NCBI GenBank assembly: GCA_021811185.1
Contig: JAJZPL010000013.1
Coordinates: 1 to 64,000, forward strand
From: a bacterium
GTDB taxonomy: Bacteria; Elusimicrobiota; Elusimicrobia; Elusimicrobiales; UBA9959
Direction of reading: 5' to 3'
DNA length: 64,000 nucleotides
Of the stretch, positions 45,168 to 53,942 are shown one piece after another (the stretch's first letter is position 1; each line of letters starts with the position of its first letter). Below the pieces are notes generated by a model. That model did not search any database, was not told where the DNA came from, and saw nothing but the letters and a program-made list of their open reading frames with translations. A program made the translations under genes and the position numbers.

Positions 45168-45632
45168 TTACCCTTTAAGCCTGTAGCCCATGCCGCGCAC
45201 CGTTTCGAATAATTTTTCATCATAGCCGCCGTCGACCTTCTTGCGCAGGTTCTTCATGTGCGCGTCCAGCACGTTGCTGACCGAATCGAAATCGAAATCC
45301 CAGAGATGCCCGACGATCTGCTCCCGGAGCAGCACCTGGCTGTGATGGCGCATGAAATATTCCAGCAGGCGAAATTCCTTAAGGGTAAGCTTTATTTCCG
45401 CGCCGGCCCTGAAAACCCTGGCCTTGGAAACGTCCAGCACCAGGTCCCCGACCTTCAGCTCGCCCGGCAGGGATTCGCGGGGCCGCCTGAGGCAGCTGCG
45501 CAGCCCGGCCAGCAGTTTTTTCCAGCCGGCCTCGCCGTCCGGGGCCGTGTCCACGGCGTAGCCTTCCTGCTCGAGCCCGCGCTTGAGCGAGCCGGCCAGT
45601 TTCGCATTGTCTTCGATCACAAGCAATCTCAT
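45168..45632 (-). pseudogene. OmpR-family response regulator with most of the receiver domain deleted
   Basis: The frame encodes 154 residues. It starts with a normal receiver N terminus (MRLLVIEDNAKLAGSLKRG to DGEAGWKK, residues 1-39) but then jumps straight to LLAGLRSCLRRP, the linker before the DNA-binding domain. The intact winged helix follows (LTLKEFRLLEYFMRHHSQ, VLDAHMKNLRKKVDG, ETVRGMGYRLKG). About 75 residues, with the phosphorylated Asp and signalling Lys, are missing in frame. There is no ribosome site and no partner kinase. It may still bind DNA constitutively, but a degraded gene is the simpler view. Confidence 0.8.
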
Positions 45633-45650
45633 ACGGGGAATACGGTCTGC

Positions 45651-46001
45651 GGGAAACTGCCTGATTTCTCCATGTTCATCCCCGACATCAAGAACGACGG
45701 GCACGACACCGGCGTGGCTTACGCGTCGAAGTGGCTTAACTCGTACTTCGCCCCGCTGATGAAGGACCCGGCTTTCATGAAGGACATGCTGCTGGTGATC
45801 ACCTTCGACGAGGACGACAAGTCCACCTCCGCCAACCACATCTATACCGCGCTTTACGGGGATTCCGTAACCCCCGGCAGCGTCTCGAACGACGCCTACA
45901 CGCATTACAGCCTGCTGCGCACCATCGAGGATACGTTCGGCCTGGGGACCCTGAACAAGAACGACGCCAAGGCCTCCCCCATAGCCGGGATCTGGCGCTG
46001 A
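45651..46001 (+). pseudogene. 3' remnant of a phosphoesterase-family gene
   Basis: About 116 codons encode the C-terminal end of a phosphoesterase of the acid phosphatase/phospholipase C superfamily (PF04185-like): KLPDFSMFIPDIKNDGHDTG, KDMLLVITFDEDD, NHIYTALYGDSVTPG, YTHYSLLRTIEDTFGLGTL and a terminal IAGIW. The upstream two thirds, with the N-terminal active-site residues, are gone. The homology starts only about 20 bp from the start codon of the truncated regulator reading the other way, so a deletion joined the two. No start codon is assigned. Confidence 0.8.
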
Positions 46002-46080
46002 CCGGCAAAACCACCCGGGGAAGGGATAAATATGTTTCAATTACACATGCGATACGCGCAGCGCAGCGCGGCGCATTCAT

Positions 46081-47694
46081 ATGGCGGACCCGGACTTGGA
46101 CCAGGAAGAGAACTCGCTGCCCGTTTTAACGGTAGGGGGCCTGCGCCTGCCCGTAGAAGCGGGCGGCGGGGCCTTCTGGCTTAAAGCGGCCGCCGAAGCC
46201 CTCGGGCTCGGCGAGAAAGAGATACGGATAGTTAAAGTGCTCGCGAAAGCGCTGGACATGGCGGACCCGGAGCAGTTCTATTACGAGCTCTCCCTGGCCG
46301 TGGCGGTCCCGCGCGGGTACGCTAACAGCGGGAAGTTCCCCCCTTACAAAACAAAAGCGAAGCCCGCCGCGGCCCGCCCGGCACTTAAGGACCGGCCCAT
46401 AGTGGTGGGCTTCGGCCCCGCCGGCATGTTCGCCGCGCTGGAACTTATAGAGCGCGGGCTTAAGCCGCTGGTCCTGGAAAGAGGCAAAAAGATAGAAGAG
46501 CGTACCGCCGACGTGCACCGGTTCGTGACGGAACGGACGCTGGAACCGGAATCCAACATCCAGTTCGGGGAGGGCGGCGCGGGCGCCTATTCCGACGGCA
46601 AGCTGTTCTCCCGCGTGAACAATTCGGACTACGCCGCCAAGGTGCTGGACACCTTAATAAAATTCGGCGCGCCGCCGGAGATAGGCTATACGGCCAAGCC
46701 GCACGTGGGCACCGACGTGCTGTGCGCCATTGTCCGCAACATACGCGGACACGTGCTCGCGCACGGCGGCGAGATCCGGTACGGCGCCAGGGTCACGGAC
46801 CTCCTGGTTTCGGGCGGCAGGGCCTGCGGCGTGGTGGTGAACGGGCTGCGGGAATACCGCTCTTCGCGCGTCTACCTGGCTATCGGGCATTCGGCCCGGG
46901 ATACTTTCGAACTGCTGCAAAAAAAGGGCGCGGCCCTGGAGCGCCGCGGCATCTCCGTCGGGGTAAGGATAGAGCACCCCGCCGCGGACATCAACCTTTT
47001 CAGGTACGGCGCGAAATACCGGGACTATCCCGGGCTGGGCGCCGCCACTTATTCGCTTAACCACACCAACCGCGCGACAGGCCGCGGCGTGTACACCTTC
47101 TGCATGTGCCCCGGCGGGGAAGTTGTAAACGCCTCTTCTGCCCAGGGCCTGCTGGCGGTGAACGGGATGAGCTGCGCGGCCAGGGCCTCGGCTTTCTCCA
47201 ACGCCGCGCTGGCGGTCACCTGCCGGCCGGAGGACTACAAGGCCGAAGGCCCGCTGGCCGGTTTCGAGTTCCAGGAAGGCATAGAGCGCGCGGCTTTCAG
47301 GGCCGGCGGCGGGGGTTGGGCCGTGCCGGCGCAGAACCTGCTGGATTTCATCGGCGGCAGGGTTTCAGGCGAGGTAATAAAGAATTCGTGCAGGACAGGC
47401 ACGGCTCCGGCGGATCTGCGGGGAATTCTGCCGGGGTTCGCGACCGAGGAGCTTTTAACGGCTTTCGAAAACTTTAGAAAAGCCTACCCGGCCTTCGTCT
47501 CGGAGCGGGCCGTGCTGCTGGCCCCCGAAACGCGCACCTCCTGCCCGGTAAAGGTACTAAGGGACGGGACTTACGCTTCCCTGAACATCGGGAACCTCTA
47601 TCCCCTGGGCGAAGGCGCGGGCTACGCCGGCGGCATAACCAGCTCGGCTATAGACGCAATAAAGGGCGTTGAATACAGTTTGAAGGGACTTTAA
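46081..47694 (+). CDS. FAD-dependent oxidoreductase, COG2509 type
   Basis: The 537-residue protein has an N-terminal alpha/beta domain (1-95), then a dinucleotide-binding motif GFGPAGMFAALELIERG at about 111-127, GKKIEERTADVHRF, NIQFGEGGAGAYSDGKLFSR, RGISVGVRIEHP, and a C-terminal FAD loop NLYPLGEGAGYAGGITSSAIDAIKG. It matches uncharacterised dehydrogenases of the COG2509 group; the reaction is unknown. The start ATG has no clear Shine-Dalgarno sequence. It stands beyond the deletion scar and converges with the M15-like peptidase gene. Confidence 0.88.
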   Translation: MADPDLDQEENSLPVLTVGGLRLPVEAGGGAFWLKAAAEALGLGEKEIRIVKVLAKALDMADPEQFYYELSLAVAVPRGYANSGKFPPYKTKAKPAAARPALKDRPIVVGFGPAGMFAALELIERGLKPLVLERGKKIEERTADVHRFVTERTLEPESNIQFGEGGAGAYSDGKLFSRVNNSDYAAKVLDTLIKFGAPPEIGYTAKPHVGTDVLCAIVRNIRGHVLAHGGEIRYGARVTDLLVSGGRACGVVVNGLREYRSSRVYLAIGHSARDTFELLQKKGAALERRGISVGVRIEHPAADINLFRYGAKYRDYPGLGAATYSLNHTNRATGRGVYTFCMCPGGEVVNASSAQGLLAVNGMSCAARASAFSNAALAVTCRPEDYKAEGPLAGFEFQEGIERAAFRAGGGGWAVPAQNLLDFIGGRVSGEVIKNSCRTGTAPADLRGILPGFATEELLTAFENFRKAYPAFVSERAVLLAPETRTSCPVKVLRDGTYASLNIGNLYPLGEGAGYAGGITSSAIDAIKGVEYSLKGL

Positions 47695-47722
47695 GGGACG
47701 TAACTCCCGCGGGGAGCGGGGT

Positions 47723-48598
47723 TTAAACGGCTTTTTTCTTTGCCGAAGTCCTGGCCCCGGTTTTATGGGCGGGCGCGGCTTTTTTACTTGCCGAAGGGCT
47801 TTTGGATGCTGCCGGACGCACGGCTTTCCGCTTTGCGACGTGCCTCGAGGGCGGCGCATGCTTAAGCCTGCGGCGCCGGCGGCGCACCGGGGCCCTGACC
47901 ACCCAGTAGCGGACCCGGCCCACGTCTACGTGCGTAAAACCTTTAGAAGGATAGTAGCCGACCCCGCCCGCGCCCAGCCGGAGGGCGTACTTTTTTATAG
48001 TGGTGGAACTGTAGCCTGGGATCCTTATATCCGCGGCCCAGCCCAGCATATGCAGGCTGTGCTCCGCGGCGCCCGGCAGCGTGCGGTTAAGTTCCAGGGT
48101 ACGGTACCCGCTCAGCAGGATTATCCCCCGCTTGCCGAAATGGTCCTCCAATGCGTCCAGCAGCTCCACGAGCTTTATGGACATATCGGTTTCCTCGCCG
48201 TTAAGGCTGCAGCGCGTGATGTGGTCGAACTTCTGGATCTCGTCCATGTCGTAGCCGCCGTCCCTGGTCCGGTAGTTCAGGACGATCTTTTCGCCGGTGT
48301 CCCGGCGTGTGACGGAAAGCTTCCCGTTGCCGCCCAGGTTGACCGGCATGGGGGGCTCCGCGGGCTCCGTGCTGATGAAGATATCCCCGCCCTCGCCCTC
48401 CTCCATGTCCTGCACTTCCGCCTCGGTCACGTCCGGAGTAGAAGCGGACGAAGAAGCCGGGTAATCCGGGATAGAGGCGAGCTGGTCCAGCAGGCTGGAG
48501 GAAGGAAGTTCAAGACTGGTGTCGACCACGGGCCCGAGGCCCTGGGCGCCGGCGGTACGCGGGAAAAGCAGAAGAGGCAGGAGAAGCCAGTATTTCAT
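47723..48598 (-). CDS. Exported M15A/DUF882-type peptidase-like protein
   Basis: The 291-residue product has a signal peptide (MKYWLLLPLLLFPRTAGAQ), a Ser/Asp/Glu-rich linker, and at about 140-235 a zinc-peptidase-like domain: ILLSGYRTLELNRTLPGAA, HSLHMLGWAADIRIPG and GFTHVDVGRVRYW with the His/Asp/His metal ligands. DUF882/M15 proteins (YcbK-like) cut or bind peptidoglycan peptides. The last 55 residues are very basic and Ala/Lys-rich (RRRRRRLK, SASKKAAPAH), possibly binding anionic envelope polymers. ATG 48598 is taken; a TTG one codon upstream is also possible. Confidence 0.85.
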   Translation of the reverse strand: MKYWLLLPLLLFPRTAGAQGLGPVVDTSLELPSSSLLDQLASIPDYPASSSASTPDVTEAEVQDMEEGEGGDIFISTEPAEPPMPVNLGGNGKLSVTRRDTGEKIVLNYRTRDGGYDMDEIQKFDHITRCSLNGEETDMSIKLVELLDALEDHFGKRGIILLSGYRTLELNRTLPGAAEHSLHMLGWAADIRIPGYSSTTIKKYALRLGAGGVGYYPSKGFTHVDVGRVRYWVVRAPVRRRRRRLKHAPPSRHVAKRKAVRPAASKSPSASKKAAPAHKTGARTSAKKKAV

Positions 48599-48707
48599 CA
48601 ATGGTCGTCAGGAACGGTTCTATTCTATTTTCAGGGGACAAACACGCCCTGCGGCCAAAAGTTAACGTCTCTACCATAACATTTTAGCAAAAACGCCGGC
48701 GCCGCGG

Positions 48708-49442
48708 CTAACACCCGCCGAGCGAAGCGGGGCGTTCCAGGCTGCTGCGCGCCAGCAGCTCCGCGTCGCGGAAGACCTCCCCGGCGGGGCCGTCCGCGGT
48801 AACGGCGCCTTTATGCAGCACGATGGCCCTCCGGCAGGTTTCCAGCGCGAACTCCAGGTCGTGCGTGGCGATGATCTTGGTGTGGCTGAAAGTTTTAAGC
48901 AGCGAAATAAGCCGCCTGCGGGATAACGGGTCCAGGTTGGAGGTTGGCTCGTCCATGACCAGGACGTCGGGCGACATTGCCAGCACCCCGGCAATAGCCG
49001 CAGCCCGTTTTTCCCCCTGCGACAGCCGGTACGGCGGGCGAGACCGTAACTGGGCCGCGCCGACGGTTTCAAGCGCGCACATCACTTTACCTTCCAGCTC
49101 CGCCTCCGTCACGCCCAGGTTCAGCAGGCCGAAGGCCACGTCCTCGAAGACGGTCGGCATGAACAGCTGGTCGTCCGGGTTCTGGAACACCATGCCTACG
49201 GCGCGCCGCACTGCGGAGAGGTTCTGCTTGTCTACGGTGAGGCCGCCTATCTTAAGAACGCCGGCGGTTGAAAAAAGGCAGCCGGTAAAATGCTGCAGCA
49301 GGGTGGACTTGCCCGCCCCGTTCTCGCCCACCAGCGCTACGGATTCCCCGTGAGCGATCCGGAAAGAGACGCCGGTCAGCGCGGCCGTGCCGTCCGGGTA
49401 GGCATACTGAAGGTCTTCCGCTTCTACGATATGATGGCTCAT
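48708..49442 (-). CDS. cbiO: ECF-type nickel/cobalt transporter ATPase (CbiO/NikO)
   Basis: The 244-residue ABC ATPase energises the transporter. It has Walker A GENGAGKST at about 38-46, a Q-loop (VFQNPDDQLF), signature LSQGEKR, and Walker B VLVMDEPTSNLDP followed by H-loop ATHDLEFA. Its ATG overlaps the T-component stop (ATGA). Order in the operon is nikR, cbiM, cbiQ, cbiO. Confidence 0.94.
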   Translation of the reverse strand: MSHHIVEAEDLQYAYPDGTAALTGVSFRIAHGESVALVGENGAGKSTLLQHFTGCLFSTAGVLKIGGLTVDKQNLSAVRRAVGMVFQNPDDQLFMPTVFEDVAFGLLNLGVTEAELEGKVMCALETVGAAQLRSRPPYRLSQGEKRAAAIAGVLAMSPDVLVMDEPTSNLDPLSRRRLISLLKTFSHTKIIATHDLEFALETCRRAIVLHKGAVTADGPAGEVFRDAELLARSSLERPASLGGC

Positions 49443-50251
49443 TTTAGCGTTCCCGTAAGCGCAGTCCCTAGAATAAGGGGAATATTTACAAATCTGAAAA
49501 CCGCGAACAAAGCCGCCCAGCCCAGAACAAAAACAATCTCCCTGCGGCCTATCCGGGAAAACCGGATCATACGGATATGCCCGTAGAACCCGCGGCAGAG
49601 CATGGCTCGGTAAACGCGCTCCGCGCGGTCCAGCGTCCTAAGCAGCAAATGTCCCACGATCTGGGTGAACAGCCTGAAGTTCATTGCTCCGACGCCGGAG
49701 GACCGCAGGGAGCTGGCGCGGGCCATGCGCTCCGTTTCCCCGGCAAGCACAAATATATAGCGGTTCAGGAAAAGCAACTGAACCACAAAAGGCCTGGGAA
49801 CTCCGATTCTCTCCAATGCCTCGCAGACCGAGTTTATACCTGTTAACGAAAGCAGGGCCAGGGCGGCGGAAACCGTAAGCAGGAAACGCAGAATAATGGA
49901 TAAAAAAGAAACCCAGCCCCCGGAAACAGCGAACGCGCCCAGATGAAGCAGAGTCTGCCTGTCCAGCAGCGGGTTAAAAATACCGACAAGGACGGCGAAA
50001 GGGGAAATAAGCATTATCTTTTTAAGAAGGTATGCCGACGGCAGATCGCCGACCGCGATCAGAAAAACGGGGTACAGAAAAAAAGGCGCCAACGCGGAAA
50101 CTTCGTACTTATTGAAAGAAACTACGGCTGTAAGGAACAGGAAAGTGGTGAAAAGTTTGGCACGCGGGTCCAGCCGGTGCAAAGGGCTGTCCCCGGAGGC
50201 CAGCGTATCCATGTAGCCGATATCGACCAGATTCTTGCCGAGTTCATTCAT
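49439..50251 (-). CDS. cbiQ: ECF-type nickel/cobalt transporter transmembrane component (CbiQ/NikQ)
   Basis: The 270-residue membrane protein has DSPLHRLDPRAKLFTTFLFL near the N terminus, several hydrophobic helices, and the coupling-helix region ARASSLRSSGVGAMNFRL that docks to the ATPase. It couples ATP hydrolysis to the M component. No ribosome site is clear before the ATG; a later ATG (50212) is possible. The gap to cbiM is 65 bp and its stop overlaps cbiO. Confidence 0.92.
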   Translation of the reverse strand: MNELGKNLVDIGYMDTLASGDSPLHRLDPRAKLFTTFLFLTAVVSFNKYEVSALAPFFLYPVFLIAVGDLPSAYLLKKIMLISPFAVLVGIFNPLLDRQTLLHLGAFAVSGGWVSFLSIILRFLLTVSAALALLSLTGINSVCEALERIGVPRPFVVQLLFLNRYIFVLAGETERMARASSLRSSGVGAMNFRLFTQIVGHLLLRTLDRAERVYRAMLCRGFYGHIRMIRFSRIGRREIVFVLGWAALFAVFRFVNIPLILGTALTGTLK

Positions 50252-50316
50252 AGCAATTAAACTGCCGTCGAGGTAAACGCCGGCAGTCCTATTATATCAC
50301 CGCGGGAACGCCTGCT

Positions 50317-51369
50317 TTAGGCCGATATTTTACGGCGGCTTAACCCAAAACCTATAAGCCCGGCCAGCAAAAGCGTGAAAACACCGCCGACGAGCCCCGC
50401 CGCCGAGGTGCCGGCGTCAACCGCGGGCCAGGCTTCTTTACCCACAGGGGCAGTTCCGGTTTTAGCGGCGACCGGTTCCCTGGGCGTTCCGGTTTTCCTG
50501 AAGCCATAATCCGGCAGGAAAGCCGTCTTTTCCTGTAATGAGGCCAGCAGGCCGTGCAGTTTTTCCCCGCTTTGCATTTCTTCCCTGCCGGAAGTCTTTA
50601 GCATCGCCCATTCCAGCCCGTCGGGGTTGGCGGAGGCGAACCAGCTCAAAGCGACGCCGGTAAGAACGGCCGCGGCGGCGATGCCAAGCACGGCTTTTTT
50701 TACGCTTATACCTAGCGGCTTTCTTTCGGCGGCGGCGGCAAGTATTTCAGGCCTGGCGGCCATTACAAAGGACACCACCCCGGAAGTGACCAGCCCTTCC
50801 GCCAGGCCGATCGCCAGGTGTATCGGGAGCATAAGCATGACGAAGGTCTTGAACGGCAGCTCCGAAATGCCGGACGCTGCCGTTTCCAGCACCACGCCGA
50901 AAGCCCCGCACTGGAGCCCGGCTACACCCGCTATTGTCGCCGCGATCGGCAGGCGTTTTTTAACAAGGCCGCGGCCCATTATTTTTTTATAGATAAGCGG
51001 GTAGGCTACGAAACAGGTAAAGAAGCCCATGTTGACGATGTTGCAGCCCAGGGCCAGCAGCCCGCCGTCGGCGAAGAACAAGGCCTGCACCGTCAGCACC
51101 GAGGCCAGCACGAGGAAGGCCGCGTATGGCCCGAGCAGGATGGAAAGGATCATGCCGCCGCCCAGATGCCCGCTTGAACCGGTGCCCGGGATGGTGAAGT
51201 TTATCATCTGCGCCGCGAAGACGAACGCGCCCAGCACGCCCATCAGCGGGACCTTCCTGTCGTCGGCCTCTTCCCGGACTTTCCTCGCGCTGTGCGCGAT
51301 GAGACCCCCTGAAACCACCCACATCGCGCCCCCGACCGCCGGGGATATTAAAGCGTCGGCCATGTGCAT
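50317..51369 (-). CDS. cbiM: Nickel/cobalt ECF transporter substrate-binding component with fused N-like domain (CbiMN/NikMN)
   Basis: The 350-residue membrane protein opens with MHMADALISPAVGG; the N-terminal His2 helps bind the metal in CbiM/NikM. The following helices match CbiM (SGHLGGGMILSILLGPYAAF). The C-terminal part has the PDGLE-type element (ASANPDGLEWAML) of the small N component, so M and N functions are fused. ATG 51369 is chosen because GGGAGGA lies 5 nt upstream and it starts at the conserved MHMAD; a longer frame from 51405 has no support. NikR next door points to nickel rather than cobalt. Confidence 0.93.
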   Translation of the reverse strand: MHMADALISPAVGGAMWVVSGGLIAHSARKVREEADDRKVPLMGVLGAFVFAAQMINFTIPGTGSSGHLGGGMILSILLGPYAAFLVLASVLTVQALFFADGGLLALGCNIVNMGFFTCFVAYPLIYKKIMGRGLVKKRLPIAATIAGVAGLQCGAFGVVLETAASGISELPFKTFVMLMLPIHLAIGLAEGLVTSGVVSFVMAARPEILAAAAERKPLGISVKKAVLGIAAAAVLTGVALSWFASANPDGLEWAMLKTSGREEMQSGEKLHGLLASLQEKTAFLPDYGFRKTGTPREPVAAKTGTAPVGKEAWPAVDAGTSAAGLVGGVFTLLLAGLIGFGLSRRKISA

Positions 51370-51395
51370 GCTGTTCCTCCCGTGTGCTCCGGCGG

Positions 51396-51422
51396 TTGCT
51401 ACCAATATGTATTTCGTGCTAC
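51396..51422 (-). promoter_or_regulatory. Direct GTAGCA repeats upstream of cbiM
   Basis: On the minus strand GTAGCAC (51422-51416) and GTAGCAA (51402-51396) lie 20 bp apart, about two helical turns. Each resembles a half-site of the nikR operator (GTARCACAT). They lie in the 68-bp gap between nikR and cbiM. Confidence 0.4.
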
Positions 51423-51437
51423 TGCCGGCTAAAAAAA

Positions 51438-51848
51438 TTATTTGCCCGCTGTAGTGACGCTGAGCGTGGCGTGCTTTACGCCCTTAACGGACTTAAGGGA
51501 ATCGGCCAGGGCCTTTACCTTGGCGCCGGGGCCTTTTACGGCGATGATCTCCAGGCAGTTGTCGTGGTCCAGGTGCACGTGCTGGGCGGAAATTATCATA
51601 GTTCCGTGGTCGTGCTGGATATCCAGCAGTTTATTCACCACCTCGCGCTTGTGATGGTCGTAAACCATGGTGATGGCTCCGGCCACCGCCCCGCCTCGCG
51701 CGAACACGTCGCCCACGAATTCCTTGCGGATCAGGTCGGCGATGGCCTTGGAACGGTTGGAATACCCCTCCGCGCCGATGAACGCGTCGAAATGCCTGAG
51801 GAGATCCCCCTCCAGCGAAACGCCGAACCTTACGAGTTTGCCTTTCAT
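51438..51848 (-). CDS. nikR: Nickel-responsive transcriptional regulator NikR
   Basis: The 136-residue repressor has an N-terminal ribbon-helix-helix (VRFGVSLEGDLLRHFDAF, SNRSKAIADLIR) and a C-terminal ACT-type nickel-binding domain. The four high-affinity nickel ligands are all present: His in IQHDHG, two His in QHVHLDHD, and Cys in NCLEI. With Ni2+ bound it blocks transcription of nickel import genes. It is the first gene of an operon with the nickel transporter, so the operon is probably self-limited by nickel. An inverted repeat covers its start codon. AAAGG stands 7 nt before the ATG. Confidence 0.96.
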   Translation of the reverse strand: MKGKLVRFGVSLEGDLLRHFDAFIGAEGYSNRSKAIADLIRKEFVGDVFARGGAVAGAITMVYDHHKREVVNKLLDIQHDHGTMIISAQHVHLDHDNCLEIIAVKGPGAKVKALADSLKSVKGVKHATLSVTTAGK

Positions 51849-51877
51849 GTGTTACCTTTAAATTAATAGTAGCACAT
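51847..51877 (-). promoter_or_regulatory. Candidate NikR operator
   Basis: On the minus strand ATGTGCTAC (51877-51869), 13 nt and GTAACACAT (51855-51847) form a 9-bp inverted repeat with one mismatch. It covers the start codon and leader of nikR. The dimension is close to the GTATGA-N16-TCATAC operator of E. coli NikR, though the sequence differs. Confidence 0.65.
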
Positions 51878-51933
51878 AGAAAAAGCGGCGGTCAAGTTAA
51901 CGCGTTACAGGCGAACCTGCCGCCGCCCGGTGT

Positions 51934-53769
51934 TTACAGGAACCTGGCCTTTACCCCGGCGGAGAAAGTCCGGCCCGGCTGCGGGAACCAGCCGTTGAAG
52001 ACGTCGGCCGTTTCGGCGTAATGCCGGTCCAGCAGGTTCGAAACCCCGCCCCAGACCTCCAGCGCGCCCAGCCGGCGTGAAACGGTAAGACCGAACACCC
52101 AGTACTCGGGCAGGCGCAGCCCGCTTTTTCCCAGACCCGTGTACTGCTCCGACACTCCCCGCCCGGCAAGCTCGGCGTCGAAGCCGGCCAGGGCGGCCCT
52201 CGCGCTGAAAGTGAACCTGTCCTTCGGGCTGAAGTTGGCCTGCCTATACCCCCCCGCCCCGCTTTTAACCATGCTGGCGTTCCGGACATATCCGGCCGAC
52301 AGCGCGGCCTTGCCCGCCTTATACCCGGCCTGCGCCTCCAGCCCGGTATTATAGCCGGCAGCGAGGTTCGCCGCCGCCCAGGTTACCGGGTCCAGCGCGA
52401 TGCGGTCTTCGATATCCGAATAATATCCGGCGAGGCCGGCGTACCAGCCGGCCGGCGAGCCGTAATAGACCGCGGCGGCGGAATTAAGGCTGGTCTCCGG
52501 CTTAAGCCCCGGGGCCGGAGCTGCCCACGGGTTGTACAGGTCCGCGAAGGTGGGCGCCTGGAAGCCCGCGGCTTCGGAGGCCGAGAACTTCCATTTTTCG
52601 TCGGGCGCGTAGACCGCCGCCAGCTTAGGGCTTACCCTGCCGGAATACGCCCCGCTGCGGTCCAGCCTGGCCCCGGGCGTAAGTTCCAGCCCGGGCGAGG
52701 GGTTGAACGTTTTCTGCGCGAAGACGCCGAAAGAAGTTATGGAATGATCCCCGTAAGTTCCCGAATCCAGCCCGGAAACCGTACTTTCAACGCCGAGCAC
52801 CGCGGTTTTGTACAGCGTGGCCCTGGCGGAGAGGGCGCGGTCGGTCACCCTGGCGGCGCTGTCGGCCCCCCATTGAAAGGCCGTAATGTCGTTCGCGGAG
52901 TAAGAGGAATCCGCCCTGAACGCGAAGTTCCCGGTCCCCCCGCTCCACGAGCCGGACAGAAAACTGCGCTCCGACTTCTGCCAGTCGGTGAGAGAATTGG
53001 CGGCCTTCTCCCGGCTGCCGTTCCACCCGCTTACCGGCACCGGCGTGCCCGAAGGAAGCCCCGTCCTGAGGCCAGAGAACAGGCCCGTAAGGGTAAACCT
53101 GCCCGCCGCGCCCAAGGCCAAAGAAGCCCTTCCTTCGGCGGAATCCTTACGCAGCGCCGAGTTCCGCTGGAAGCCGTCCGAAGAGCCCGAGGCGCCGCTA
53201 AAAAAAACATCCGCGTTCGCGCCCGCAGCGCCGGCTTTCAACGAGTAAAGCCGCGTATCATAGGCGGAAAGCTCCGCGCCGGCCTCCGCCAGCCGCGCGC
53301 CCGGCGCCAGCCTGCGCGTGAACAACTGCACTACGCCGCCCTCCGCGCCCGAGCCGTAAACCGAGGACACCGCGCCAGGCAGCACTTCTATTTTTCCAAG
53401 CCCCGCCGACGGGAACAGGGAAAGGTCCACCGTGCCGGTAATGTCCGCCGGCAGGCGGACATCGTCCAGATAAACGGCGGTCTGCCTGGCCTGGAACCCG
53501 CGCATGGACACGGTGGCCAGCCCGCCGGGCCCGTTGAGTTTGCGGATAGCGAGGGGCGCCGCCTCCTCTAAAAGGTCCGGCAGGGAAAGGTCCCCGCCGC
53601 GTTCCATTTCCGGCGCGTAAAGGGTAAGCGCGTCGGCGGGCGGCAGACTGCGGCAGGACGCGGCCCTGGAGACGGAAAAGAAAACATCCGGCCCGGGCTC
53701 GTCTGCGGCATGAAGAGCTATAACGGAAAAACACAACAGGAACGACAAGGACAAACAAGGTGCTTTCAT
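51934..53769 (-). CDS. TonB-dependent outer-membrane receptor, BtuB-like
   Basis: The 611-residue product has a signal peptide (MKAPCLSLSFLLCFSVIALHA), a plug domain (SLPDLLEEAAPLAIRKLNGPG, VSMRGFQARQTAVYLDDVRL, GKIEVLPGAVSSVYGSGAEGG) and a C-terminal 22-strand barrel ending in FSAGVKARFL. ATG 53769 is chosen because GGGAGG lies just upstream and it begins the signal peptide; a start at 53922 would translate the riboswitch. A cobalamin riboswitch precedes it, so it should import cobalamin or a related corrinoid. No btuFCD or tonB genes are in the window. Confidence 0.93.
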   Translation of the reverse strand: MKAPCLSLSFLLCFSVIALHAADEPGPDVFFSVSRAASCRSLPPADALTLYAPEMERGGDLSLPDLLEEAAPLAIRKLNGPGGLATVSMRGFQARQTAVYLDDVRLPADITGTVDLSLFPSAGLGKIEVLPGAVSSVYGSGAEGGVVQLFTRRLAPGARLAEAGAELSAYDTRLYSLKAGAAGANADVFFSGASGSSDGFQRNSALRKDSAEGRASLALGAAGRFTLTGLFSGLRTGLPSGTPVPVSGWNGSREKAANSLTDWQKSERSFLSGSWSGGTGNFAFRADSSYSANDITAFQWGADSAARVTDRALSARATLYKTAVLGVESTVSGLDSGTYGDHSITSFGVFAQKTFNPSPGLELTPGARLDRSGAYSGRVSPKLAAVYAPDEKWKFSASEAAGFQAPTFADLYNPWAAPAPGLKPETSLNSAAAVYYGSPAGWYAGLAGYYSDIEDRIALDPVTWAAANLAAGYNTGLEAQAGYKAGKAALSAGYVRNASMVKSGAGGYRQANFSPKDRFTFSARAALAGFDAELAGRGVSEQYTGLGKSGLRLPEYWVFGLTVSRRLGALEVWGGVSNLLDRHYAETADVFNGWFPQPGRTFSAGVKARFL

Positions 53770-53773
53770 TTTT

Positions 53774-53942
53774 CCTCCCGCGAAGAGGCCGCGCATAGCG
53801 GGAGGCCGGGGCGGTGCGCCCCTTGTGCCCTCCCTGGAAGGCTGCGGCAATCCTGGCGGTAGACCGGGCTTGGCGCGCGGTGAAGCGCGCCTTACCGTTG
53901 CGGGGCAGCTCCGGATTCTCACCGGATTCCTCCGCCTGGACC
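53774..53942 (-). ncRNA. Cobalamin riboswitch with ribosome-site-sequestering hairpin
   Basis: Read leftward, the element has the cobalamin signature: GGAGGAATCCGGTGAGAATCCGG, then AGCTGCCCCGCAACGGTAA, and later AAGCCCGGTCTACCGCCAGG. Near the gene, CCTCCCGC (53805-53798) is complementary to GCGGGAGG (53781-53774), which contains the Shine-Dalgarno sequence of the TonB receptor. When cobalamin binds, this hairpin can hide the ribosome site and cut translation. A TATAAT -10 lies at 53954-53949. A second hairpin (GGGGCG/CGCCCC) lies between aptamer and ribosome site. Confidence 0.93.

Noticed and set aside
45258-46001. A 247-codon plus-strand gene ending in the phosphoesterase domain
   Set aside because: Its first 130 codons are antisense to the truncated response regulator; only the part from about 45651 is homologous to phosphoesterases.
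51934-53922. TonB receptor starting at 53922
   Set aside because: The first 51 codons are the cobalamin riboswitch and its hairpin; the signal peptide and ribosome site support ATG 53769.
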